A stretch of DNA of 13,038 bases from assembly GCA_029250565.1 (NCBI GenBank), contig JAQXFA010000043.1, positions 1 to 13,038 on the forward strand, in the 5' to 3' direction. Shown piece by piece: positions 1-8,480 of the stretch. Below the pieces are notes generated by a model that saw only the letters and a program-made list of their open reading frames with translations, searched no databases and had not been told where the DNA came from. Both the position numbers and the translations under genes were made by a program. Position 1 is the first letter of the stretch. Each line of letters begins with the position of its first letter. Origin of the DNA: Candidatus Thalassarchaeaceae archaeon. GTDB lineage: Archaea; Thermoplasmatota; Poseidoniia; Poseidoniales; Thalassarchaeaceae.

Positions 1-3000
1 GCAAACTTCAACCTTGATAACTATCCGGGAATTGCTAATGCTAGTAATCTCCGCTTCCGTTTCGTTGTTTGGACAGATGTCAACTCAACAGTCCAAAGAC
101 CGGGAATGTTTCTTGACAATGTGAATCTTACCAATTCTGGATCAGAATTTGGTTCATGGTTCCATGGTAATCTATCAAATTACTATGCTGATGGCGCCAA
201 TTCTTTCCTTTCATTTGAGACCAACCTCTCAAATGCAAGTGGCCCAATAATGCTGGATTATGCTGTTGATTTTGACATGGAAGGAGATATCTATGATAAT
301 TTCAACTGGGAGTGGTCACTCAACAATTTGACATGGACATCCTTCTCTCCTCAGATGCCGTCTTTTGGAGTTCTTATTGGGGGTCAAATGTATGTTGATG
401 ATTCAAGAGGTTGGAAACCTCTTTCCCATCCTTTGCCTCAATCACTTGCTGGCAACTCTTCAGTTTACATTCGCGTCTACCTTGAAACAGATACCTTCCC
501 CGGCTCAGGTTTTGGTGGTACAACTCTAGACCCACCGGAAGGGTTGTTTATTGATGATGTACGAATATCGTCTGGGACAACTGGCAACCAGACAACACAC
601 CTCTACCTTAATTTCACAGATGTCAACAATGGAAACCCGACTCATGGAAATATCGGTACAGGGTTGGACGAGTGGCAACACCTAACTTCACATGGAGTAA
701 ATGGGCCTTCATACCAATTCGATTCTTTTGAGAATTCTCCCCTACTTCCCGAAGGGTGGGAAATTGACACAGACCGTGGTACAGGGTGGGAATTCCGCGC
801 ACATAACAATACGTGGGTGTACGGCCCAGACACTCCTGATTCAGGCTCTTATTACGCGGGTATTGTATTTTCAGATACATATCAACCGAATACTTGGACG
901 CATTTGATATCCCCTGCTTTGGCAATTCCAGTTGGTAGCCATGCGCGAATTTCATTCAAGCAATTCGCATGCGCTGAACCTGGTTGGGATGGTGGTGTTG
1001 TTTACATCTCAACTGACGATGGTCGTACTTGGATTCCTTATGGACAGAATGAACCCGATTTCTATGATACCCTACAGAACCAGAATCCAAATTCAGATAT
1101 CTACAACTTGTGGGCAATGGACGGTAGTAATGCTAAGCCCACTTGTTATGGGCAGAGTGGCCCTAGTAATAACAAATCATGGGTTACTAAGGAAGCTGAT
1201 GTTAGCCAGTATGGTGGCCAAGCAATAAAATTACGTTTTTCGTTTTATTCCGATCCGTTATTGGAAGCGGATGGTTGGTATCTCGATGATGTCGGGCTCT
1301 ATGTTGACTGGTTTGAGGAGCAGGGGACATGGACAAGCGATTTAATTGATACAAATAGAAATGGTTTGGGGGCGATAGATATTGATGCCTCAGTTCCAAA
1401 TGGGACTTGGGTTCGTTGCTCACTAATAGATGAAAGCGGAGCAATAGTGCAAGGCATGGGGAACCTTAGTTTCCCAGTCATTCCATCTCCTGGATTACTT
1501 GGTGAAAAGGTGAGAATCAAATTGGAGATGGGAACATCTGAACCCGAACTAACACCAAAGATACATGCATTGTATGTTGGGGGAACAAACATATTCTCGG
1601 CTAGAGATACATCCAATGGCTGGGTGATATCGCCATATCTTGATTTGAATCAAACATCAGGCAATCTGACAAATCTCGGGTTGGCTACTCATTCAGTCAC
1701 TGGACCGCTAATTTATGCGAATAGTCCAATGGAGGTATTTGAGTTATCAGGTGTGGGCGCCGGTGTTCTTGTAACATTGTTAGATGAGAGAGGTACATCG
1801 TTTAATTATGGGGTTTTAGGAAACAAAACAGTTCAAAGAACAATACCCCTAACTGCATATCGTGTTCAAATTGACTTGCAGCCAGGAGGCTGGATTAATT
1901 CACTAAAAGTTTCAGGACGAATCCTCCAACCTGGATTAAATGTTTCAATAGATGTTGGTGACGATGGTTTGATTGATTGGCAATTCATTGAAGGAAATGA
2001 TGGCCGTGGTCAACTTGGTTGGCAGGATTCTCTAATGCTATCCAATGCAAGAAATGCAACCACTGACTCTCAATGGAATGGTATGAATTTCATGTCTCTA
2101 CTAATTCCAAATGATGCAATTATTACTGGAGGTATAGTTGGGGTACAAACCTATCAACAGTCTGTAGAAGTTAACCTTTCAATAGCGGGTGTATCACTGC
2201 TTAATCAGCAAACTATTGGAAATGGATTAGGTATGATGGTTCCATTGAACACCGCAGTCATTCAATCTATCAACGCTCAAGTTGGCATGCCTTTACCAAA
2301 TGCAACAAGGGATTGGAAGCAAATTCCAATTTCACTAGATACAACAGGCATAACTCAAATTCGTATATATGGAGTGAACTACATATTGAGAGAGAATGTT
2401 TCAGGCCTCGGGCCAGTAGTTTCTCAGGCAGTGAATGTAAGTAGTCCAGCGAATGGAACTTACAATATTCCAGTCCGAGTCGATTCAGAGGCCGGTGGTA
2501 TTGGATTGTGGGGCGGGGTAGAGCATGCACCACTTTTGGTTAACGAAGTTATCTCGGTACCCGAAACTTGGCTTCCAGATCGATCCACAATCATCACTAC
2601 TGAGCTAACGCATTTGCATTCACGGGAACTGTTGGCTAGTGCTAACCTAACATTGACAGCGCCCAGTGGTGATTTGATTTCATTCTCCATTTCAGATCTT
2701 TCAAGCACCCCTATATTTACTCAAAATAGTGGAGGCGGCCAAGTATTATTTGATACAACAACTACCACAATTTCACCAATTGAAAGAGGGTGGCAGATTG
2801 AATGGCATCTACAAACGGAGTGGAGTTGGGATGATGTCGATTGGCTAGATGTTGCTGCCGATTCTTGGGCAGTTAGTGGAGTCAACCTTGCTGATGATGT
2901 TGTCAGAATAGGCATTGGCTCAAAAGCAGTTGAAAATGATATGGAAATAGATACTTGGGAAGTTAGGAACCAAGATGGTAACCTACTCTCAACCCGCGGT

Positions 3001-5448
3001 TCTCCGGCTTATCCATTTGAAATCGCTACAGAATCAATTGTTGAGGTTTCCGGCAAAGTTAGATTTGAGGATTCTAATATGCGGCCTTCAAATGACAATT
3101 TCCAAGTCACAATCCAATCTGAACATATCAACGGCACAACTCAAGTTGTTGCCTCAAGTGGCCCAAATGGTGAGTGGAACGCTAGTGTTCTTCTAGGGCA
3201 AGCAAGCGGAGAAGTCAACCTCACTGCATGGATTCTGCGCCCAGGGCCAACCGGCGTCTCACTTAGTGGGGCAACAGATGTTACTGATGATAGAACACCT
3301 GTCACTCTAATTATTGACTCCAACCCACCAACACTCGGCCCATTAATGGCTTACACACCTAGTGGCCCTAGACCTGCTGATGGCAATGTTTGGCCAGAGG
3401 ACAGGCTCTTGCCATTGTCAGTTGAAATTTCGGAAATTGAAGCTCTTGGTGGACCTCTATTATTGCATTCATGGAGAGAAGGAATCGACGACGTAGATGG
3501 TGACGGTGAAGCTGACGAATGGGAATATTCAATCATGCGTGAAATAACTCCAATGAAAGAAAATGGGACTGTGAAAATTGATTTCCCCTCGCTAGAACTG
3601 GTGGCAAATGGAGAGTTTGGAAAAGTTTCACTATACATTACGGGGACTGATCTCGCAGGACATCCTGTGCTCAATGGCGGGGCACCAGGGATTGACAATG
3701 ATATGGCAACTCTAGTGACGCAAGATGATTTGCCAACTACGATTTCACAGCCCTCAATATCTCTTGATAGATGGGGCAATAATCTACTGGTTGGCCAAGT
3801 TCATGAATTTTCATTTTCACTTACTGATGATAATGGAATAGGCTCCATTGACAATATTTCAATTGCCTTGGCTCCGGGAGACCCTAAAGGTGACATCTGG
3901 CTTGACCCTCTATCTAGGGCATTATCTGTAAATGACGGTTCTCCAATTACTCCTGTAGGACTAGTTATTGACGAACTAGCCGCTGGCTCTTACAAGGTAA
4001 AAATTCAGTTCCGCTTGGGTGTTGACTCACCTCAATCATGGAATACTTCAACTCAAAAACCTAGTGTGATAGTAACTGAGCATGGCCAAGTGCTAGAACT
4101 TGGAAGCAATTCACTTTCTCACCTTGAATGGACAGTTGATGGGCGCGTCAATCTGATGTTGTTAAGTGCCGATGATCTTTCACCACCTCATAGTGAATTA
4201 ATTGGAAATACATTATATCTTCAACCCGATGATAGATTCAATTTCTCAGGTCAATTACATCATCCAGCAAATGGATTAAATGTGATACTGGATGGCGATT
4301 GGCAAGTCAATTTTAGTATGGACGATAATCAAAATAACGCTGTAAATTGGTATACCATTCTTTCCGATTCATCTTCGTTTATGGCTACTTCTGAAATCCC
4401 ACAATCTAGATGGAACCACGGGTCAGCAACGGTACAAGCAACAATAGTTGGAGGTGTTCAAACAATTCCAATTACCGATATGAAACTACATATCGTAATT
4501 GATTCAACGCCACCTCAACTGGATTTCCCTGTAACTACACTTAGTACCATCAACTCAAATCAAATGATGCAACAATTAGTGACTGTGCGAGTAAATGAAG
4601 CAGGAGGGATGGGGCCAAACCCTCTAGATTTGCACTGGTCATTTAGAAGGCATGGCGTGGAGATTTCAAATATGCATGGAGTTTCACAATTACATCTAGC
4701 AACCGATGCAGAAGGATTGTGGACATATTCAACGAGAATAGATTTTGATGTCAATTCAGACCTTCTTCTTCCAGATGATGAGTTGGTGATATGGGTGGTT
4801 GGGGCTGACTTAGCTGGCCACCCATTAGAAGGAATAGGCACTGAAGGAAATAGTAGAATGACTCAATTACGTGTCATATATTTTCAGCCGGTACTTTCAG
4901 AATTAACTGTAAGTCCATATCAGCCGACCATTGAATCGGTATTCACGATTGATGGCAGAGTTTTGAACGAAGGAAATGATATGGGTGTTGTCAAAGTTGG
5001 ATTGTGGGCTTGGCAATCTAGTGGCAGTGGGGGGCGTTACCACATTCTTAATGAGACAAATTTGACGCTTTTACCCCAACAACATGCGTTTTTCACATTC
5101 TCACAGGAGGCTTGGGCTTCAGGTGATTTGCAGTTATATATTGCCATTAATGATGATGAAACAAATCTTACAAGTGTCCCGGTTGGTCTTGTTCGCGAGC
5201 AAACTACAGGTGAGATTTTATGGCAAAATCTAGATTCACCTGCCGCAGTTGGTTTAATGATATTACTAATATCTGTAGTGTTAATGATGGTGACTGCAGC
5301 GATTAGACGCAGTGATGAAGAATGGGATGACCTGGATGAAGAAGAAATCCCGCCACCTCCGCCATGGGCTCCAGATGAATGGCCAGAAGGCGCGGGTCCT
5401 CCACCCGAAATCCTAACCCAGAGTACATCACTCCTTGAGGAAGAATGA
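1..5448 (+). CDS. Giant membrane-anchored surface protein (MAM/jelly-roll and Ig-like domains), 5' partial
   Basis: The frame is open from base 1, so the true start lies upstream; 1815 codons are visible. Residue numbers here count from window codon 1. Three jelly-roll (MAM or choice-of-anchor-J-like) domains follow one another, each closing with a (F/Y)(L/I)D(D/N)V signature: FLDNVNL (nt 109-129), LFIDDVRI (nt 547-570) and WYLDDVGLYVDW (around nt 1276-1311). Long beta-rich Ig-like modules follow. Two are clearly related, each starting S(N/T)PP and ending near DLAGHP (codons 1107-1240 and 1502-1625). A perfect EF-hand-type loop, DVDGDGEADEWE, spans codons 1164-1175. The end has a CARDB-like beta domain, one membrane helix (about codons 1747-1768), a basic stop-transfer (RR), and an acidic tail with PPPPPW. 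Many N-x-S/T sequons fit glycosylation outside the cell. Inferred role: adhesion or binding of extracellular polymer. No catalytic motif is seen, but a missing N-terminal enzyme domain cannot be excluded. Confidence 0.88.
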   Translation, partial: ANFNLDNYPGIANASNLRFRFVVWTDVNSTVQRPGMFLDNVNLTNSGSEFGSWFHGNLSNYYADGANSFLSFETNLSNASGPIMLDYAVDFDMEGDIYDNFNWEWSLNNLTWTSFSPQMPSFGVLIGGQMYVDDSRGWKPLSHPLPQSLAGNSSVYIRVYLETDTFPGSGFGGTTLDPPEGLFIDDVRISSGTTGNQTTHLYLNFTDVNNGNPTHGNIGTGLDEWQHLTSHGVNGPSYQFDSFENSPLLPEGWEIDTDRGTGWEFRAHNNTWVYGPDTPDSGSYYAGIVFSDTYQPNTWTHLISPALAIPVGSHARISFKQFACAEPGWDGGVVYISTDDGRTWIPYGQNEPDFYDTLQNQNPNSDIYNLWAMDGSNAKPTCYGQSGPSNNKSWVTKEADVSQYGGQAIKLRFSFYSDPLLEADGWYLDDVGLYVDWFEEQGTWTSDLIDTNRNGLGAIDIDASVPNGTWVRCSLIDESGAIVQGMGNLSFPVIPSPGLLGEKVRIKLEMGTSEPELTPKIHALYVGGTNIFSARDTSNGWVISPYLDLNQTSGNLTNLGLATHSVTGPLIYANSPMEVFELSGVGAGVLVTLLDERGTSFNYGVLGNKTVQRTIPLTAYRVQIDLQPGGWINSLKVSGRILQPGLNVSIDVGDDGLIDWQFIEGNDGRGQLGWQDSLMLSNARNATTDSQWNGMNFMSLLIPNDAIITGGIVGVQTYQQSVEVNLSIAGVSLLNQQTIGNGLGMMVPLNTAVIQSINAQVGMPLPNATRDWKQIPISLDTTGITQIRIYGVNYILRENVSGLGPVVSQAVNVSSPANGTYNIPVRVDSEAGGIGLWGGVEHAPLLVNEVISVPETWLPDRSTIITTELTHLHSRELLASANLTLTAPSGDLISFSISDLSSTPIFTQNSGGGQVLFDTTTTTISPIERGWQIEWHLQTEWSWDDVDWLDVAADSWAVSGVNLADDVVRIGIGSKAVENDMEIDTWEVRNQDGNLLSTRGSPAYPFEIATESIVEVSGKVRFEDSNMRPSNDNFQVTIQSEHINGTTQVVASSGPNGEWNASVLLGQASGEVNLTAWILRPGPTGVSLSGATDVTDDRTPVTLIIDSNPPTLGPLMAYTPSGPRPADGNVWPEDRLLPLSVEISEIEALGGPLLLHSWREGIDDVDGDGEADEWEYSIMREITPMKENGTVKIDFPSLELVANGEFGKVSLYITGTDLAGHPVLNGGAPGIDNDMATLVTQDDLPTTISQPSISLDRWGNNLLVGQVHEFSFSLTDDNGIGSIDNISIALAPGDPKGDIWLDPLSRALSVNDGSPITPVGLVIDELAAGSYKVKIQFRLGVDSPQSWNTSTQKPSVIVTEHGQVLELGSNSLSHLEWTVDGRVNLMLLSADDLSPPHSELIGNTLYLQPDDRFNFSGQLHHPANGLNVILDGDWQVNFSMDDNQNNAVNWYTILSDSSSFMATSEIPQSRWNHGSATVQATIVGGVQTIPITDMKLHIVIDSTPPQLDFPVTTLSTINSNQMMQQLVTVRVNEAGGMGPNPLDLHWSFRRHGVEISNMHGVSQLHLATDAEGLWTYSTRIDFDVNSDLLLPDDELVIWVVGADLAGHPLEGIGTEGNSRMTQLRVIYFQPVLSELTVSPYQPTIESVFTIDGRVLNEGNDMGVVKVGLWAWQSSGSGGRYHILNETNLTLLPQQHAFFTFSQEAWASGDLQLYIAINDDETNLTSVPVGLVREQTTGEILWQNLDSPAAVGLMILLISVVLMMVTAAIRRSDEEWDDLDEEEIPPPPPWAPDEWPEGAGPPPEILTQSTSLLEEE
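3319..4875 (+). repeat. Duplicated Ig-like module inside the giant surface protein
   Basis: Two protein-level repeats lie about 1.2 kb apart. Copy one runs from SNPPTL (nt 3319) to DLAGHP and the following glycine-rich turn (to about nt 3729). Copy two runs from STPPQL (nt 4504) to DLAGHP (nt 4807) and on to about nt 4875. Both share the order S-x-PP, beta strands, an LHSW or LHWSF strand, then (G/A)DLAGHP followed by a G-rich turn and a D/S-R-M or D-M motif. The DNA has diverged, so this is an old domain duplication. Only copy one holds the EF-hand-type loop. Confidence 0.6.
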
Positions 5449-5476
5449 CAAAGGGAAGCATCTACCGAGTTTCAAC

Positions 5477-5561
5477 GCAGGGGTACCCGAGCGGTCAAAG
5501 GGGGTGGGCTCAAGATCCACTGCTTAGTGCTTCGCAGGTTCGAATCCTGCTCCCTGCACCA
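5477..5561 (+). tRNA. tRNA-Leu(CAA)
   Basis: The cloverleaf was folded by hand. The acceptor GCAGGGG (5477-5483) pairs with TCCCTGC (5551-5557), with one terminal G-T. TA follows at positions 8-9, then a CCC/GGG D-stem with a Leu-type AGCGGTC loop. The anticodon stem is GTGGG (5504-5508) with TCCAC (5516-5520), and its loop CTCAAGA holds anticodon CAA at 5511-5513. A long 13-nt variable arm (5521-5533) marks a class II tRNA. The T-arm is GCAGG, TTCGAAT, CCTGC. The discriminator is A, as expected for Leu, and CCA (5559-5561) is encoded. The gene begins 28 nt after the surface-protein stop codon. It decodes UUG. No clear TATA box is visible just upstream. Confidence 0.96.
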
Positions 5562-5567
5562 AAACCA

Positions 5568-5573
5568 TTTTTT
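5568..5573 (+). terminator. Oligo-T terminator candidate after tRNA-Leu
   Basis: A run of six T lies 6 nt after the CCA end. Archaeal RNA polymerase commonly stops at T-runs without a hairpin. The near-identical string CATTTTTTCA recurs at 5631-5640, so the run could also be simple AT-rich leader sequence. Confidence 0.4.
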
Positions 5574-5620
5574 CACTAGATGAGTAATAACGAAGGGAGT
5601 TATGTTTAGCGAATTACCCA

Positions 5621-5628
5621 ATATAAAA
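5621..5628 (+). promoter_or_regulatory. TATA-like box for the metal ATPase gene
   Basis: ATATAAAA resembles the archaeal TATA box. With the usual spacing of about 25 nt, transcription would begin near 5650. That lies downstream of the possible TTG start at 5642 and upstream of the ATG at 5714, so it favours the ATG. Assigned by eye, with no start-site data. Confidence 0.4.
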
Positions 5629-5658
5629 ATCATTTTTTCAATTGAAAATTAATAGCCT

Positions 5659-5692
5659 CTCAAACATTTTGTTTGAGGCACACATTCAAACA
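5659..5692 (+). promoter_or_regulatory. TCAAACA inverted repeat plus third half-site: candidate operator or leader hairpin
   Basis: CTCAAACA (5659-5666) and TGTTTGAG (5670-5677) form a perfect 8-bp inverted repeat around TTT. A third copy, TCAAACA, lies at 5686-5692, so three half-sites sit within 34 bp. The array falls just after the predicted transcription start and before the ATG of the ATPase gene. ArsR/SmtB-family repressors of metal pumps bind comparable AT-rich inverted repeats near the promoter, and a winged-helix gene lies downstream of the pump. The same bases could form an mRNA hairpin ahead of the ribosome-binding site. The function is inferred; the symmetry is directly visible. 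Confidence 0.45.
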
Positions 5693-5713
5693 GGGGAGGC
5701 AATAGGTCGGGTT

Positions 5714-8422
5714 ATGCGCAAGCGAGAGGATGAATCGGAGGGATTCATCTTTTTCGAAGATGATGGTGAAGATGAGTTGGTATCATCTGAGGAGAAAACC
5801 ATCAAAGATGAACCTATTGAAAGTAAGGATTCACAAGTGGAATCTAGTGAATTAGTTTCATTTCAGAAAGACCAATTTATTCCCTTACAAGATATCTTAC
5901 CAAAAAAAGAAGATGAGTATTTTTCTGCTGAATTAGTGACTGATGGCATTCATAATTTTGAATGGCCAATCAAAGGAATGGATTGCCCAGATTGTGCAAT
6001 GAAAGCGAGTTCCGCCACAAATAAAAATCCTGCAGTTGCCTCTTGTAAGATAAGCGCTACAGATGGGATGGTCCGTCTTGGAATTGATCTTGGAAAGGGC
6101 GATCTTGCCAAAGCCAATCGTATATTGTCAAGCTTAGGGCATGAGCCCGATGTTGATTGGTTTAGGCTATCAGGAGTAACTGTTGAATCGGTAATGAAGC
6201 GGCAGCACTGTGACCGAACTTCACTAAAGCGCCTTCTTCTATCTGCTCCAGGAATACTTGATGTGCGCTTAGAAGAAAAGGACATTCTGATACGCCGCCC
6301 ACCAACTCTGCTACCACTAACTCGTCAAGAACATGAACTTGCACTTGAGAGAATGACTGGTAAGAGTGTTGAGTTGGTAAAAGGTGACGTAATAGGGCTT
6401 TCAACAGAACATTGGCGATTAATTGGTGCTTCTATTGCCTTAGTTCTATTACCCATAATTGTCCTTTTACAAGCACTTTCGATGCCAGCAATTGTCATTG
6501 CTGGAATTGGAATTGTGGGGACAACTGTCGGTGGTTTCCGAATGTTTATGGAAGCCATTGCAAGTATTCGGAATCGTGTTCTTGGTTTTCAAATACTTAC
6601 AACCATGGCAGTTCTTGGTGCAGCAATTTTACAGCACTGGCCTGAAGCATTAATGGTTGTATTACTTGAATCTGTAAGTGGCCATTTAGAATCATCAGCA
6701 CTCGTTAGAGCCAGAGATGCTATGCAGGGCGGATTAGACCGCCTACCCCGAGTCGCTAGAGTTGTTTCAGGTGATAAACCACGTTTGGGTACGGTCTCAT
6801 CAACAACATTTAGCACAGGAATATCCCCTTTATCATCTCTTGAACCATCACGTCCAGAACCTGAAGAAATCCCCATTGAACTTGTATTTCCTGGGACAAT
6901 GGTTGAGGTCAGAAGTGGCGAGCTAATTCCTGTTGATGGAATTATCACAGAAGGTGTTGGACAAATTGATCGTGCACCATTGACAGGGGAAAGTGTGCCG
7001 ATAAGGGTCGAAGAAGGAGAATTTGTAGAGGCAGGATTGGTTCTTCTAAGGGGGCCAATATTGATTGAAGTTTCAGCGGTTGGAGAAGATACGGCTCTTT
7101 CAAATCTGATTGACCGCGTGCACACTTATCGAGATAAGCCACCGCGTCTACAATCTTCTGTTGAATTATTCACAAAATTTTGGGTACCTACAGTATTACT
7201 TGGGGGATTTGGGATTGCTCTCATCTATGGTGAATGGATGATGATGTTGTTACTATGGGTTGTTGCTTGCCCGTGTGCTTTACTTCTAGCCGCACCAATT
7301 CCACACGCTACTGCTCTATCCACCGCCGCTCACCAAGGCGTCATCGCGCGTGGGGGCGATGTTCTTGAGAGAGCAGCCCGAGTAGATCTAGCATTACTGG
7401 ATAAGACAGGTACATTGACGAGTGGTCAACCCCGACTTAATTCATTAGTCCTAGCAGATGGTGTTTCAATGTTAGAAGCACTTTCACTTGCTGCTGGTTT
7501 GGAAGTACGTAGTAATCATCCATACGCATCAACTATCATGTTGGCTGCTGAGAGTGAAGATGCAGAGCCAATTGAAGTAAAATCATTGGCTGATGGTGTA
7601 GCGGGTGTTAGTGGTAAAAGTGGTCGCTCAATAGTCCGTCTTGGTAGCCAAGAGTGGCTAACTAGTGAAGGAATAAGCATTGCACAGCCCCTACATGATG
7701 CTGCAAATGACGCGCGTACCGATGGTCTTGGTGTGTCAATTCTTTCAAAGAGTAATGATGCAATTGCAGTTTTTACTTTCATTAATGATGATTTAAGAGT
7801 TGGTGCAAAATCTTTAATCAATGATTTATCCGATCTTGGAATCTCTGTGGAATTGCTTTCAGGAGATTCTCAGCCAGCAGTCGAAGCACTTGGTAATCAA
7901 CTAGGGATTGATCCAATATTTTGTCGAGGAGACATTGACCCTGATGGTAAGGCAATTTGGGTAGAACGTCGTAGTCAAGCACTCTGTACGATGATGGCTG
8001 GAGACGGTTTCAACGATGCTGCTGCATTAGCGGCTGCAGATGTAGGGGTTGCAGTAGGTAGTGGAGAGAGTGTTAACCTCGATGCAGCAGATGTTCTCAT
8101 CCCATCTAACGACCCTAGGATTTTATCACGTCTAATTCGTTTATCTAAAAAGACGAGATTTATTGTTAATATCAATCTAGCAATTTCTCTAATCGTTACA
8201 TCCGTGCTGGTAATCTCAGTTGTTGACCGCTGGCATGATAGCCTTGCATTAGGCGTATTTGTTCATGAAGCAAGCGCCCTTATTACATTACTAAATGGGA
8301 TTTGGTTAGCAGATGAGAATATGAGTAGATTAGGCACACTTGGCAACCTGTTTAAACAACTTGGAAGGGATTGCATGGAGGCATGGAGTTCACTAAAAGT
8401 GTTGGTAACTAGTAGTAATTGA
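5714..8422 (+). CDS. P1B-type heavy-metal-transporting ATPase (probably Zn/Cd/Pb or Co class)
   Basis: This is an ATP-driven pump, probably exporting divalent metal across the cytoplasmic membrane. From ATG 5714 it has 902 residues. The order is: acidic N-terminal extension (about 1-80); HMA domain with GMDCPDCA (C91, C94); a second HMA-like region without CxxC but with H165-C166; four helices (about 236-255, 258-280, 292-308, 312-330); actuator TGES (424-427); helix pair with the metal-site CPC (519-521); phosphorylation DKTGT (D563); the P1B-specific HP (602-603); GDGFND (763-768); and two last helices (818-839, 846-866). CPC and GMDC suggest the Zn/Cd class, but the last helix carries HEASA (H851), closer to the HEGGT of CoaT-like pumps, so the metal is uncertain. 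A Ser/Pro-rich insert of about 35 residues (about 352-387) precedes the actuator strands. An in-frame TTG at 5642 would add 24 residues; it lacks a ribosome-binding site and would place the inverted repeat in coding sequence. GGGGAGG (5693-5699) lies 14 nt before the chosen ATG. Confidence 0.93.
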   Translation: MRKREDESEGFIFFEDDGEDELVSSEEKTIKDEPIESKDSQVESSELVSFQKDQFIPLQDILPKKEDEYFSAELVTDGIHNFEWPIKGMDCPDCAMKASSATNKNPAVASCKISATDGMVRLGIDLGKGDLAKANRILSSLGHEPDVDWFRLSGVTVESVMKRQHCDRTSLKRLLLSAPGILDVRLEEKDILIRRPPTLLPLTRQEHELALERMTGKSVELVKGDVIGLSTEHWRLIGASIALVLLPIIVLLQALSMPAIVIAGIGIVGTTVGGFRMFMEAIASIRNRVLGFQILTTMAVLGAAILQHWPEALMVVLLESVSGHLESSALVRARDAMQGGLDRLPRVARVVSGDKPRLGTVSSTTFSTGISPLSSLEPSRPEPEEIPIELVFPGTMVEVRSGELIPVDGIITEGVGQIDRAPLTGESVPIRVEEGEFVEAGLVLLRGPILIEVSAVGEDTALSNLIDRVHTYRDKPPRLQSSVELFTKFWVPTVLLGGFGIALIYGEWMMMLLLWVVACPCALLLAAPIPHATALSTAAHQGVIARGGDVLERAARVDLALLDKTGTLTSGQPRLNSLVLADGVSMLEALSLAAGLEVRSNHPYASTIMLAAESEDAEPIEVKSLADGVAGVSGKSGRSIVRLGSQEWLTSEGISIAQPLHDAANDARTDGLGVSILSKSNDAIAVFTFINDDLRVGAKSLINDLSDLGISVELLSGDSQPAVEALGNQLGIDPIFCRGDIDPDGKAIWVERRSQALCTMMAGDGFNDAAALAAADVGVAVGSGESVNLDAADVLIPSNDPRILSRLIRLSKKTRFIVNINLAISLIVTSVLVISVVDRWHDSLALGVFVHEASALITLLNGIWLADENMSRLGTLGNLFKQLGRDCMEAWSSLKVLVTSSN

Positions 8423-8467
8423 AGGTGGCAACTTGTTATAGCATAGTGCTGAGTGTTAGACAACAAC

Positions 8468-8474
8468 GGGGTGA
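8468..8474 (+). promoter_or_regulatory. Shine-Dalgarno of the winged-helix gene
   Basis: GGGGTGA ends 6 nt before ATG 8481, matching the archaeal GGTGA consensus. It fixes the start of the regulator and shows independent translation initiation in the 58-nt gap after the ATPase gene. Confidence 0.7.
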
Positions 8475-8480
8475 ATAAGA

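Noticed and set aside
5642..5713. TTG 5642 as the start of the ATPase
   Set aside because: No ribosome-binding site, predicted to lie before the transcription start, and it would put the TCAAACA inverted repeat inside the coding region.
6589..7125. Reverse-strand open frame of 178 codons opposite the ATPase
   Set aside because: It lies wholly over the conserved actuator region of the ATPase; composition is Ser/Thr/Pro-rich shadow sequence.
8349..8358. Palindrome TGTTTAAACA
   Set aside because: It lies within the ATPase coding sequence, in codons for a normal C-terminal stretch; likely chance.
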